Of a stretch of 49,832 bases of DNA, positions 1-11,352 are shown in pieces. The stretch comes from Fragilariopsis cylindrus CCMP1102 (taxonomy: Eukaryota; Bacillariophyta; Bacillariophyceae; Bacillariales; Bacillariaceae): positions 1 to 49,832 of the forward strand of contig FMBT01000035.1 in assembly GCA_900095095.1 (NCBI GenBank). The letters run 5' to 3'. Position 1 is the stretch's first letter. Every line of letters begins with the position of its first letter. Under the pieces are notes generated by a model that worked only from the letters and a program-made list of their open reading frames with translations, had not been told where the DNA came from and did no database searches. A program made the position numbers and the translations under genes.

Positions 1-2472
1 TGAATCCCTTCAAGCTCTGCTTCTGCTAGCGAAAGCTTACGACTTATCTTATCAAACTGTTGGGACTTCCCATTCAATTGATCGAGGGCTTTCAATACGA
101 CCCAAGACGATCTTTGTTTGAAGAGAGCTGCTTCGAGGCATCCATAAGTTTTGTCAGCTCTGTAAGAGTACTACCGAAATTACTCTTTGATCCACCAGTG
201 ATAGTTCCAGAAGGATCGTAGACGTCGCCATCCAATGTCACTGTTCTAGTTTTGGTTGTATCACAGATCTGATTTGCTGCCTTCGCTCCATCTACTACGA
301 TCGAGGCACCAAACACATATTCCATGGCGGAACGGATTTCTTCATCGAACCCAACGAGTTCAATTGCTGGCCATGCCTTAGCGCCAAGATTCTGTGCGAT
401 TTGGGCTGCCTTATTGCATGCAGCAGTCGTGACGCGACGAGGCTGGATCTTGTCAAGCGGAATAATGGTTACTCTGCGTTGGAGTCTTCCACGGTCAAGA
501 ATGGCTTTACCAGTAATTGCCTCGTCGACGACTACTTGATAAAGTTTGCCACCAGCTACTACTTCTAATGCTGCTGCATGGATTGGATTCTGTACTTCGA
601 TTAATTTTGCAACTAACCCTTTCACCTTAGAACGGTCAAAGCCACGGACGGGATCAGTATAATCGAAGGCAAGACGGCTTCCTAACTGAGCTGTAAGAGT
701 TTCAACTATTCCATTTAGCTCTTCTACGGACCCAGTCAAGTGGTCTTTTTCTTGATCAAGATTGATGTAGTCATTTTGATTGAAGTTGAGTTCCGATAGT
801 ACATTACGAAGCTTATCTGATTTTTCAACTGATGCCTCGCGTCTTTTATTTAGCGTATCTGCACTCTTTTGTTCCTTCTTCATTTGGTTTTCGACGGACT
901 GAAGAAGACGAAATTAAAAAAGAATAATTGAAATATGTGAGTCGCCTTCAAAAAAGAGAAAAAAAAGGAGGAGGAAAGAACAAGAATTATGGACGAAACA
1001 ACTTTTTTAAATTAGGGTGTTTATTTTGGTAGCACACAATTTTCACACTTACTGTTAATGATTTTGTTAAATGATTTATCTTCATTGTAGCTTGTTTGAC
1101 CTTAGCTTCGGCAGTTTTGGAATCGGAATGGGCCTTCGCTATCCGGTCTGGTAGAGTCATACCTTCATCTCCCTGTGCATCAGAAAGACCAGCCGACATA
1201 TTCTGAAACTTCGATGTGAGTTCTTCGTAATTCTTTTCGGCTTCTGTCTTGGCAGAAATAATTTCTTCAACAGCTTTGGCCTCTTGTTCAATTTGCTGCT
1301 CCTTCTGAAAGTAGATACTGTTGGTTTCAGTCACGAGCGCTCTTGTCTCTACGAGATCGGATTCAGCTTTCTTGGATAGTTCTTCACTATTCTGCCATGT
1401 GGAAGTTACTTTCACAAGTTGCTTTGATAACTTCTCCTCGTCCTTCTTTAGCTTGGAATGCGAATCATCAAACTCCCCCTTAAGCTTAGATGATAATTCA
1501 TTTGCAGCCTCATCACGTTCCTCGACCTGATGCGTGTACGTTTGTGCTTGATTCTCTAGTTCGGTTACCTTTTCTTCCATTTCAGAAGATCCTTCAACGT
1601 TGTTGTCCAAAGCTGTCTGTGCTCTTAAAAAATCACTCGCTATGACGAATCGCTCAATACGCTCGATGTCAGCATTATTCTTACTCCACATAAGATAACT
1701 CTGTTTCTCTCCTCGTAATCTTTCAAGGGTGGGTGTAATCTCTTCCGATAGGACCGAATTAAGCTCGTCAACTTTTGCTTGTTTCTTATCAATCGTCTTG
1801 ATAGCTGCAACTCGTTTGGTTTCGTACATGCGTGTCCCGGCTGCCTCTTCAACCATGCCTAGAATCTCGTGTGGTTTCATGTTTAGTACCTTAGTGATTC
1901 TACCCTGCATAATTAGAAAGTGCGGATTGTTCACATTCAATTGAACGGAATGGAATAAGTTTTGAACCTGCCCAGCAGGAGAATTACGACCATTGATCAG
2001 ATACTTCGATTTACCTCCCAACAAAACCTGACGAGTTACGGTAACTTCAGAGCATTGCTCGTACCCAACTGGAGAGGTTGCTTCATCTTCGTTATTGAAT
2101 ACAACGGTTACACTAGCCTTCGTGATTCCAGCTTGACCTTGCTTGTATACAAGTTCCGAAAGGTTCCCAGCTCGGACTTGACTGAGATTTGTAATACCCA
2201 AGACGAAACAAATCGCATCTAAAATGTTGGACTTTCCCGAACCGTTCAAACCCGTAATAGCGTTGAAATGGGGATCAAATCTTTTTTTTTTGTAAGGTCA
2301 AAACGGAAATAAACACAACTAATTAGAGACATATTACGTATGGACTCTATCTATAGAATCATGCCTGTTTTTCCAAGTCAACAAATCGTTCGGTTGCTAC
2401 AACTCACCCTTCTACTACTGTTCGACGAGCGTAGGATTTGAATCCGTCAATCACGACCTCTTGAACATGCAT
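1..2472 (-). CDS. SMC2: Condensin subunit SMC2, 5' part (runs off window start)
   Basis: SMC2 is the ATPase arm of condensin, which compacts chromosomes in mitosis. Three exons are visible: 2472-2408, 2280-1053 and 898 to beyond base 1, with GT-AG introns (GTGAGT and GTAAGT donors). Exon 1 encodes [20 protein letters not shown], the typical SMC2 N-terminus. Exon 2 opens with the Walker A motif GLNGSGKSN (about residues 32-40) followed by the SMC2-typical [20 protein letters not shown], then a long coiled coil. Exon 3 holds the hinge domain ([20 protein letters not shown] ... [12 protein letters not shown]). Near bases 101-103 the frame breaks. The coiled coil resumes ([17 protein letters not shown]) as if one G were missing in a GGG run of the sense strand. 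The second coiled coil and the Walker B/signature region lie outside the window. Family assignment is very secure; the break is probably a sequence error. Confidence 0.95.
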
Positions 2473-3118
2473 GATGCTACTTAGATGGCGGCAAGGATAT
2501 GATGTATGTCTTGTTGTTTTTGTAAGTTAACCTTGCTGTTGTCTGATGATAATATGTGTGACAACAACAACTTCAATACAGTGCATTCGAAATGGACTGA
2601 ACTAGACAATTGTTTGAACATGAGAGAATTCAAAAATTATGTAAAATGTCACGCGCGCGCGGGACGATACTTTTTCTCGCCACAAATTTATTTTATAAAT
2701 CAGTCGTGTATCTTGATAAAACCAATAAAAAGCGAAAGATATGGAAAAGAAAACTAGTACGGTTTGGAAACCAACAACGAAGATTGATATACAGTTAGAT
2801 TTATTGAGAAAGCTAGTGGTTACAACTATAGTCGTTGACATTCGAAAAATAAAACTAGCCCTAGGATAGATGAACAAAACCAAAATGAAGAAACTAATTC
2901 GAATGAGTTCCATATTGAGTGAAAATTTCCAAATGGGTAGAAAGATAAAAGAGAGGAATAAAAAGAAGTCTAACTCCTTTTTGTACCGAATCGAAAAAGA
3001 ACTATTTTCACTTCATAAAGTCAAAAATTCTAACTCTACAAGGCAATTCAGAAATAATAATAATATTAATCACCACTATAGTATTACCTCTTCATCTATT
3101 CAACATTGAAAAATAATC
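2473..3118. promoter_or_regulatory. Divergent intergenic region SMC2 / M6 peptidase
   Basis: No gene. It contains CACGCGCGCGCGGGA at 2650-2664, whose minus strand reads TCCCGCGCGCG. That includes the E2F-type core CCCGCG, about 180 bases upstream of the SMC2 start. AT-rich otherwise. Confidence 0.45.
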
Positions 3119-5337
3119 ATGTTCAAGAATATCCTCTTCATCGCTCCTTTTATCGGATTACTCATCACAATGGTCATGGTCGATTCGGCACCAACAAATC
3201 CAAATCCATTTCAACTCGAACATGATGGAGGAAAGCAGACCCCGGATTTGTTCTTTCGCGGGTCTGTTCCCCATCGATCATTGATGACTGATACCAATGG
3301 GTATACCGTTATTCAGGATAGAAATTCTTCCAGATTTGTTTACGCGATGAGAAACGACACTGGTACTAGCGAAGAACTGGTATCGAGTGGTATTGTTGTC
3401 GGCGAGGGTGATCCAGCGATCAAGAACATTCCCAAGAGACTTCGTCCGAACTCCTTCGAACATGGTGACGATAACGATGATGATGATGATGATGATGAAG
3501 AAGAGAAGACGCGAGACGATACCTTCTCGAAGATCACCGTGAATTGGCTGCTCCTTCTGGGTCAATTATATAACTTGATAGTTCTTGTCCGCTTTTCCAA
3601 CCACGTAGATCGAGACCTACCTACAGCTGCTGAGTTGGAAATCGTGTTCAATCACGAAGTAACCATCCCGAAGGTAACCATGAGCTTGCTCCAACTGGCA
3701 GTGTTCGTGATTTCTTCCAAGTGAATTCGCGTAAGAAGCTTACTTTGGAATCCAAGGTATATGGGTGGGTAGATCTTCCAGAGACTGAGGCATATTATGC
3801 TAATGGGCAGAGTGGCTTTGCTACCAAACAGTACATGGAAGCGTTACATAGTGCAATGAATATTGTTCAAAAGAATTCCGATGTCAACTTGTCTGAATTT
3901 GATGGAAACGATGATGGAAAGGTAGATTTGGTAACTCTCGTCCATTCCGGTTACGCCGCCGAGAATTATGGTACGGACCCAGATGGAGTAGTGGGTGAAG
4001 ACCGGATTTGGTCTCATCACCGGAAGCTCCCGAAAAAGAAAAGATGGTATGGTAATCAAAGTGATGACGTCTGCATTTATCAATATGGTACAGTCTCGGC
4101 GTTCTTTGGTGAAAAGGGATCAGACATTGCGCGGATTGGGGTCATTTCTCACGAGATTGGTCACGCACTTGGTCTTCCAGATTTATATGGATCAGTAGAT
4201 GGAAATGGAATCGGTTCGTATGATCTCATGTCGAATCACTGGGGCTTTCCAACATTATACAAGGACAGTCAATTCTACCCTCCAATCCTATCTGCCTGGA
4301 CGAAGATGAAAGTCGGATGGGTCGAACCTATATTGATCAACAATTCAGGTACTTTTATCATCGAAGCCTCTCAGTACTCGGAGGATATTTACCGAATCAA
4401 CATGGATGAAGCCGGGACTGAGTATTTGTTGATTGAAAACCGTCAGGCTGTTGGGTTTGATTCGTTTCTTCCACAAGGCGGGCTTGCTATCTGGCATGTT
4501 GACGAAACAGCTTCAAACATCGAAGGTTACCCCGGACAAAATGAAGGAGGAATCCCATGGCCATTTAATCAGCAACACTACAAGGTATCACTTCTTCAAG
4601 CCGATGGAGCCTATGACCTCGAAAACGCACGGAATAACGGTGATAAATTTGATCTCTTCCATGCAGATGGGATTGACTTTTTAGCTCCATCGTTCACCTA
4701 TCTTGACGGTCCCCATCCAAACACCGACTCGTATAAAGAACAAATGCCGTCTCGAACAGGAACCTGGATCAATCAAATAAGCAAGTCAGGTCGTTTCATG
4801 TCATTTCATGTCAATTTCATGGATGAGTTATCAACCATCTTTGCTGGTGGGAACGGAGCCGCGGGTACCATGTTTGATCTAGTTCCAACGAAAGATATTA
4901 ACATTCATAAGTTATATCTAAACCTTGTGAATGATGGACCTATGAATGCAGAGCTCTGGAGTAGAACCGGAACTCACGTTGGGTTCGAAAATAAACCATT
5001 GAAGTGGCAAAGAAATATTATAAGCCCTGTTGATGCACAAGGAAGTGGGAAGAAAACTAGTATGGATGTTGGGTCTATCACTCTGAAAGCAGGCATTCGT
5101 TATGCTTTTTATGTTGTAGTCTTAGATGGAAAATTTAGATACACCAATGGGAATGGAGTTGGGAATGTATCGACCTCTAACGAAGATCTTACTGTCTACG
5201 AAGGAGCTGGTCTTGGTCGTCCCTTCAATAACGTATACAACAACCGTATTTGGAATGGCAGCATTCTGTATAATGTCATTTCTTCTGATGACGACCAAGA
5301 TAGACGTCGACTGCGAGGATCTACATCTTCTTTGTAA
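3119..5337 (+). CDS. Secreted M6-family metallopeptidase, one frame break
   Basis: Predicted secreted zinc endopeptidase of the M6 (immune inhibitor A) family. Residues 1-24 form a signal peptide (MFKNILFIAPFIGLLITMVM then VDSA). A prodomain follows (NGYTVIQDRNSSRFVYAMRN; VVGEGDP; KRLRPNSFEHG) with an Asp/Glu run at 3468-3506. The conserved core starts at LIVLVRFSNHVDRDLPTA. The zinc site is HEIGHALGLPDLYG near 4150-4190 (HExxHxxGxxD), and SYDLMSNHWGF holds the Met-turn. The tail, from about 4840, is a beta-sandwich-like extension. The upstream frame ends at a TGA at 3722-3724. The downstream frame, read backwards past its own start, gives APTGSVRDFFQVNSRKKLTL, which is the expected continuation, so this is one gene. 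The break lies near 3658-3661 and is explained by one missing G in GAAGTAACC, beside an intact GAAGGTAACC copy. Length, about 740 residues, suits the family. Confidence 0.88.
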
Positions 5338-5491
5338 TACAATTATTGTACTTGTATAAATGAGGACTAACTCGTTTTGTTGGTTGATTCTGTTCAATTC
5401 CCTCCCAATTATTATTAACACTCATAAATAGAATAATATCATTAATGTATAGAGTAAGACTTGCATATTAATACCAAAGAAAAATCCTCAG

Positions 5492-6697
5492 TCAAAATCT
5501 ATTATTGCTTAATCTTGAATTCTTACGTTTCCTGTGTTTGAACTCTATAGCTTGTTGGAATATGACATCATCTACAGATCCTAATGCAATCATTGATAAT
5601 AAATCAATGAATGCTTCCTTTTTCGTATAATTCTCCTTGTCATTGTCTCTCCCACCAATACCAGGTACGATATAAGTTATCCCGGTGAGTGGGATTTTTT
5701 TAATTCGATAATTCGTATCGGATCGCAGTGTCGATATCTTCTTCATGATGAGTTTGACTTGCTCTTTTCGGTCTTTGACTTCATTAACAATATCACTCAC
5801 ATCCTCAACGTATCGTTTGTGAAAGGCGAAAGAAGGTGGACCAGTAATGATAGTGGTGGTGGCAGTTGTAGAGGGACGAGACTTATTATTGCGCACCCGA
5901 CGATTATTATGATTATTGTTGTTGTTATTAAGTCGATTCGTACTTCCTCGTTTCCTACTCGTTCCGTCGGTATTAATAGCTGCTGCGATCGTCATCGCAT
6001 CTTTATCGTCGATTATCAATGCCTCGTTGTAGGTTTTGTCTAAGTATTGATCGAAGGGTGAATACAATTGCTTTGACCACCACAATTCTAAATGATCGGG
6101 AGCGCTCCCTCCACAGATCATACATTTGTTTGGGCTGTACCTACTACAAGGGTACAGGAGCTGCAGAATAGAATTACTTTCGTACCGAACGAACAAGTAT
6201 CCGCCTCTCCCTTCATATATATGATCTTTTAGTAGATGGTGACACCATTTATACAGGACCGCAGAAGGCTGTTATTTGTCGGTGAATTTCCATTTTTGTT
6301 CCGTAATTGAAAATGAAGAATAGTGAGAGAATTGCTTATTTTTTAATTGTTTGTTTGTTTGTTTGTTTGGAACAGCACAGCATACCATACACATGTGACC
6401 AAATGGAATTTCATTCATCCGTTTACCTACCAAATCCCAAAGAAATAAACCACACGCCCGTCGATTACTAGGTACCACGGCACTACCAGTACATGATCGC
6501 TGTGGGGGTATCGAAGATGTCGTCCGTTTCAAATACGACGACGACGACGATGTTGTTGTCTTAATTGAAGAAGATACTGTCGATGCAATCACCGAGGAAA
6601 TGATTATCAGGAAACCGACAATCATAATTTTTAGTAGGATTGTCGTGTAATGTATTTTTCTCCCATATCGTCCTCGGGTTGACCATGTCTTTATCAT
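5492..6697 (-). CDS. Unknown protein with N-terminal membrane segment, two exons
   Basis: I do not recognise this family. Exon 1 is 6697-6386 and exon 2 is 6268-5492, with a 117-base GT-AG intron in phase 0 (GTATGC donor). Splicing joins IPFGHMCM to PSAVLYKWCHHLLKDHIYEG. Without splicing, the first exon runs into low-complexity sequence (NKQTNKQ), and the second has no ATG near its beginning. Residues about 20-45 form one hydrophobic segment (TTILLKIMIVGFLIIISSVI), so the protein is probably a type II membrane or signal-anchored protein. A Ser/Thr stretch follows, then a Cys-rich part (CGLFLWD, CMICGG), an Asn/Arg-rich linker, and a basic C-terminus. A 17-base C run (sense strand) lies 24-40 bases upstream of the ATG. 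There is no frame break in this gene. Its 3' end faces the M6 peptidase gene across 154 bases. Confidence 0.6.
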
Positions 6698-7258
6698 TAT
6701 TGGCTAGGCTCAGTGGTGGTGGGGGGGGGGGGGGGGGTTAAGATTATAAATTACTTCGATTGCTTTTAACTAATTCTAAATAATGATACTACTTCTACTC
6801 TAACTTAACGTTTTAGTTACAGTATGTCTTGAGCGTACCGGTAGACAAAATTCGACTAAGACGATTGCAACATATATTTTATAGAGAGCAGTGCATGACG
6901 TGTCGTCCAATCGTGTCAAATCACGAGATTTACTTCACATAATATCTTCTACTTCACATATCTTCTTATGTACCATGCATGCAGGTACAGTATGCGAATA
7001 CCGGTACACAGAATACTCGAAACTCGAAGTCAAGTTTAAAAGTAATCCTACTTGCTTGTTGACAAGAACAACCACTTATCAATATCCTATAGAATCAATC
7101 ATTGCATCAAGCGCTAACATTGATCACATTTTTATTTTCCAAAACATCTTTTTGAAGCCGAACTATACCGTATCAATATTTTTTACTCATCTTTTGGCTG
7201 TTGACGACAATAACGACAATTTTCTTAAACATACTGCTCGTCGTTATTGTATTAAAAA
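6698..7258. promoter_or_regulatory. Divergent intergenic region with G17 run
   Basis: No supported gene. An open frame at 6891-7262 has no family features. A run of 17 G is at 6721-6737, just upstream of the minus-strand gene starting at 6697. A missing 5' exon with a signal peptide for the sorbosone-dehydrogenase-like gene may lie here, but I could not place it. Confidence 0.5.
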
Positions 7259-9005
7259 ATGACTACTAATTGCGGCTTACAGAACAGTGTTGTTTTGGAC
7301 GGATTCTGTGCCTTAGAGCTACCAATTTTAGGTACGCCGGACTATTGATTTTTCGAAAGGTTTTGTTATTTCATTGTACTTTCACTCAAAGTGACTTTTG
7401 TACTTTTATTCTTATTCACTTTTTTTTAAGTCGATAAACCTAGATCATTAAAAGTCGATGAAATTACTAATGAAATATTCGTGTTAGAAAGAGGAACACA
7501 GTCCATCATAAACATTTTTGATTCAGATGATGACGGCATACCTGATAAAAAGCAAACTGTAGCCTCTGCTTATGGATTGAACCACGGACTTGCTATCCAT
7601 GATGGCTTCATCTACGCTTCTAGTGATAGCATGGTGTACAGGTGGCCAAACGATTCGTCAACCTATCCACTTGATATGGAGGCAGCAGTAATCGTCATTA
7701 ATAATATCAACGAGGATGGTAATGGGGGTGCCCCTGAAGGCCACACGACGCGTACACTGGAATTCGATGATAAGGGGTGGCTTTACGTATCGGTAGGAAG
7801 TGGTGGGAACGTAGATTCTAACTCTTATAGATCGCGAATACGTAGAGTGGACTTGAATGGTGATCCGACAATATTATCATTTCCTCAAGACTTTCAGACA
7901 ATGGAGGTTTTTGCCGATGGCCTTCGTAATGAAGTTGGTCTAGCATTCGACAAACATGGTGCTCTTTGGGGTGTAGAAAACAGTGCAGATAGATTAGTCA
8001 GAGATGATCTTGGAGGAGATATACACGAAGATAATGTAAGTAATTATTGTCAGTATACTATCGTGAATTTACTGAAACCAATCTTATTCTTTAAAACAAA
8101 ATTACAAGGCATCGAAGAGAGACATAGATCTTATATTCTAATTTTAAATTATCTGTGATTTCAGCCGGCAGAAGAATTAAACAGATTCCGTCAAGAGGAT
8201 GCAGGGAAGCATTACGGATACCCTTATTGTTGGACAGAATATGAGCTTCCTACAACTGGAATGGGAAGAGGTACGGTATGGGCGTGGCCAAGTTTCTATG
8301 AGAATGGTGATATAACAGATGAAGACTGTCGTAATGAATTCGTTGCTCCTATTGTAAGCATGCAAGGACATTCCGCACCTTTGGGTATCACATTCTTTAA
8401 CTTTACATCTCCAGATGATAAATCGGAGTTTTGCAATGGTACTGAATCCTTTCCAAAAGAGATGGACGGATATGCATTTATCGCGTATCACGGCTCGTGG
8501 AATCGTGACGTGCCAACAGGCTACAAAGTTGTGTATGTCCAAATGGACGAGAACGGTGATGCGATAGGGGAACCGATTGATTTATTGTCCCACGAGCCAC
8601 CGAATGCACATGGGAAGATGGATTTCGTCCAGTTGACGTACATTTTGATGTATGTGGAAGGTTACTGGTCACGAGCGATGGAACCAGGGTAATGGATCGA
8701 AAGTTGTTCGATTAGAATTCCTACGTCCAGAGGAACAGTCAACACCAACGTCAAATCAACCAGAAACAGAAACTGAATCCCCATCCTCAAATTTATTGGC
8801 AAAGCCAACATCAACGTCAAATCAACCAGAAACAGTAACTGTATCCCCATCCTCAAATTTCTCGGCAAAGCCAACACCAACGTCAAATCAATCAGAAAGA
8901 GAAACTGAATCCCCAGCCTCAAATTTCTCGGCAGCATCGAACTTTATTAGCATACAAACCAATGCTTTGATAATATCCTTCGTTCTAATGCTAACTATGG
9001 GTTGA
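7259..9005 (+). CDS. Sorbosone/glucose dehydrogenase-like beta-propeller protein, three exons
   Basis: Predicted extracellular beta-propeller protein of the glucose/sorbosone dehydrogenase superfamily. Exons are 7259-7331, 7431-8035 and 8165-9005, all with GT-AG introns. Joined reading gives VLDGFCALELPIL then DKPRSLKVDEITNEIFVLER, typical of the first blade. Conserved blocks follow: GLNHGLAIHDGFIYASS, VINNINEDGNGGAPEGHTTR, FADGLRNEVGLAFDKHGALW, GKHYGYPYCWTEY, MQGHSAPLGITFF and FIAYHGSWNRDVPTGYKVVY. Two frame breaks near 8612-8614 and 8687-8689 each fit one missing G in a GGG run. Restoring the frame in thought gives the family block DGFRPVDVHFDVCGRLLVTS. The C-terminus has three 22-residue Ser/Thr/Pro/Glu repeats and then a hydrophobic tail (ALIISFVLMLTMG), which suggests a stalk with a GPI or membrane anchor. 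No signal peptide is seen after the ATG at 7259, so an upstream exon may be missing. Catalytic activity is inferred from the family only. Confidence 0.8.
8741..8938 (+). repeat. Three tandem 66-base in-frame repeats
   Basis: Three head-to-tail copies of 66 bases each (8741-8806, 8807-8872, 8873-8938). They code for a 22-residue unit of the type TPTSNQPETETESPSSN plus FSAKP. Copies differ by a few substitutions but none by length. They form the Ser/Thr/Pro-rich stalk before the hydrophobic tail of the sorbosone-dehydrogenase-like protein. Copies of such repeats commonly vary between strains. Confidence 0.95.
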
Positions 9006-9310
9006 AAACTTAAATAAGGGCGAAGCAATATGCATTTCGCCAGGTATTCCAAATGTGTTAAGAAAAAAGAATTAGATGGCATCTAATGAATGGCTCTAAA
9101 TATATCAAGTAATTATCTAGTAGACGAACAAACTAATTTTCAACATCAACTCAATTGTTCTGGACAGGAGTGATATTTTTTGCTTTTATTGTGAAATTAT
9201 ATTACGTCCTCATCATAAATAATGACAACACGATATTTAAACCTCACAAAAAGAACAGATTCGTTTACTACTTCGTGTTCGTTTCCTGGGTAATTTGCGC
9301 GATATTTTTC
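9006..9310. other. 3' flank between convergent genes
   Basis: AT-rich sequence between two stop codons. A short hydrophobic frame at 9155-9364 runs into the next gene antisense and is not credible. No other structure. Confidence 0.6.
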
Positions 9311-10868
9311 TTAGCGAGGAACATTGGCATATCTGTCAACCAGTCGGCGATTCACAGCATCTAATACCATCTGATTTAGAATAAGCGGTGGTTCGGTTTC
9401 GTTACCGACATTTGTTTGTAGACTTTTCTGGACGGAATGTCTTGCATCGATACGACCATTCGACGCTCCAATCGGGAGAGAAGTCGAATCATCTAAAGCA
9501 CCTTGCAAAAATGAACGAACATCTTTCCAGTCAAGGAGACGTTTCGGCTTCTTGTTTGTGACGTTTCTTTCTTCTGAAGCGGTTTTTCCATCGTCAATTT
9601 CGTCAGCATCATTGTTAGTAGGTGGTGCTGCTGCTTGAGTCATGATTACATTCAAGAGCTGATCAGTTTGTGACTGTACACGACTTTGGAGTAATATGTC
9701 GATCAATTCTAAGTGTGCGGACGAACCAACGGCCAACAACATCCTTTTGTTGTGTCGTATCCATAATAATGTTCTTGTAATCCGTCGGAATTTTCAAAGG
9801 AGCGAAAGCATCGTGGGCATGCTGATGCTGCTGCTGCTGCTGTTGCTTCCTCTGAAATGGCGATTGCCTTGGCTCTTTCCGATTCGATATCGATACCTAG
9901 TGATTTACATTTGATCCGACATGACTCTTGCGATAATGGTTTATTCATATCGATCTGTAATCCCGTATGATGGAGCTGATGACAAGGACGAGATGATGTT
10001 GACTGCTGTGCCGGTATCATCGACGGTGTTTGGTTGGTTGTTGTTGCTGTTGTTGTTGTCGCGCAATAGGAGCGAACATTGAATTAGATGCAGCGTGAAC
10101 TGCTCGCTCCCAACATCGTTCGATCAAGGCGCGTGGGATATCCGTTTCGTCTAAGGTTATATCCGTACTCTGTAATGTTTTCATCCGTGATAATGACGCG
10201 TCTTTATTGAAGATCCGTAATTGTTCCTCCGATGGGTATTCTTGTGAGAGTCTCGCCATCCGAAAGAGAATAGGAGGGACGCTATCTCCATGCTCGACGT
10301 TCCATTCAGTATCATCGCTTTTTCTAGTCTTTGTTTTTCGATTCTGCTGCCGATGAATATGATGATTTTCTACCTTCTTTGTTGTTACACCTTCTAATGG
10401 CCAAGGCTTCATCGGGCAACCTCTCTTGAAAGGACCATCCTTATTGTTACCATATATGCGAATATCTTCCGCGTGGCATACCACTGTGGATTGTTGTCGA
10501 TTCCGCTTCCGTGGCCGCCGCCGAGCACTTTTGTCGTTTTTGTCATCATCATCATCATCATCATCATCATCGTCGTCATCGTTTTGTGTCGTAGCATCAT
10601 TAACACCAAAAGGACATTCGACCCCACGATCTTGATCATGTTGGGATGATCGAAGAAATTTTTGAAGCCGCCAATTTTCGCGACGGACTTTGGCACCAGT
10701 AACGACAACGTGTTCCAAAGCATCTTGAATTTTCCCATAAACTCCGGTGTCTCGTTTGGTGATTTTCTTCCGCAACGCTGACACTCGTTTGTCCTTCTTG
10801 CCGTCGTCTTCATCTTCTTTTTCTTTTTTCATTTGATTTCGCTGCATTTTAGTCGTCGGCAACGACAT
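9311..10868 (-). CDS. Unknown protein with a CxxC...H zinc-finger-like motif, two frame breaks
   Basis: I do not recognise a named family, although the sequence looks like a conserved eukaryotic algal protein. The start ATG is at 10868, followed by a basic, acidic-patched N-terminus and a helical region (TGVYGKIQDALEHVVVTGAK). After Asp and Gln runs comes the most informative segment, CPRCFRSFENSDGLQEHYYG with a following KGCCW, which resembles a C2H2 or C2HC finger. The C-terminus holds a helical region (SSAHLELIDILLQS) and KRLLDWKDVRSFLQGALDD. The frame changes near 10031-10036 and near 9743-9744. Each change fits a single missing base (CC or GG runs in the sense strand), and each time the sense-like composition continues. 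The three segments are therefore listed as one gene. It shares a 484-base divergent promoter with the gene at 11353. A nucleic-acid or protein-binding role is only a guess. Confidence 0.6.
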
Positions 10869-11352
10869 AACTACAGCAGCTTGTTTGTTTATGGCTGTAT
10901 GTACCGTTCCTTGCTCCTTGCTCCTTCGCCTGAATTGTCTTGTTGCTTTGTTGCCTACTTCATGATTTACTATTCCTTTACTATTTTTAAATTTTTATTT
11001 ACTTTATTATATTGCCACAACTTTTCTCAATTCGGGGAGGTATTTTTAGTGAAAAAGTGAACAGGAGTGAGTCAACCCAAAAATAAAGATTTTTCTTGCT
11101 CATGACTCACTCACTCACTCGATCACTACTCAGCTAAAGATTGATTTTTTTTGTAAAAATAATTAAGTTGACTCAAACGCACTCACAACAACAGGAAGCA
11201 AGGGAAGAGGTCGAGAGAGAGAGAGAGAGAAAGAAAGAAAGAAAGAAAGGAAGAGAAAGAGAGAGAGAGAGACGAGTTTAAAGTTGACGACAATAACAAC
11301 AACATACATAACGTTACTCGACATACAGTTTAAATATTCTCAAAAAGTAATC
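10869..11352. promoter_or_regulatory. Divergent promoter with three TGASTCA sites and purine tract
   Basis: Perfect AP-1/bZIP-type sites: TGAGTCA at 11068-11074, TGACTCA at 11103-11109 and TGACTCA at 11170-11176. The second merges into (CTCA)n. A (GA)n/(GAAA)n purine tract at 11212-11272 follows, close to the plus-strand start at 11353. No TATA box is evident. Confidence 0.6.

Noticed and set aside
3119..5337. Two adjacent separate genes (3119-3724 and 3721-5337)
   Set aside because: The downstream frame read upstream of its ATG gives APTGSVRDFFQVNS, the known M6 continuation, so one gene is broken by one base.
6891..7262. Plus-strand gene of 123 codons
   Set aside because: No conserved motif, overlaps the start region of the sorbosone-dehydrogenase-like gene, and composition is like the flanks.
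8652..9005. A separate repeat protein starting at the ATG at 8652
   Set aside because: The frame continues the beta-propeller's last block (GNGSKVVRLEF) after a one-base break, so it is the C-terminus of the upstream gene.
9155..9364. Short hydrophobic plus-strand protein
   Set aside because: Overlaps the end of a better-supported minus-strand gene, has no family features, and lies in AT-rich 3' flank.
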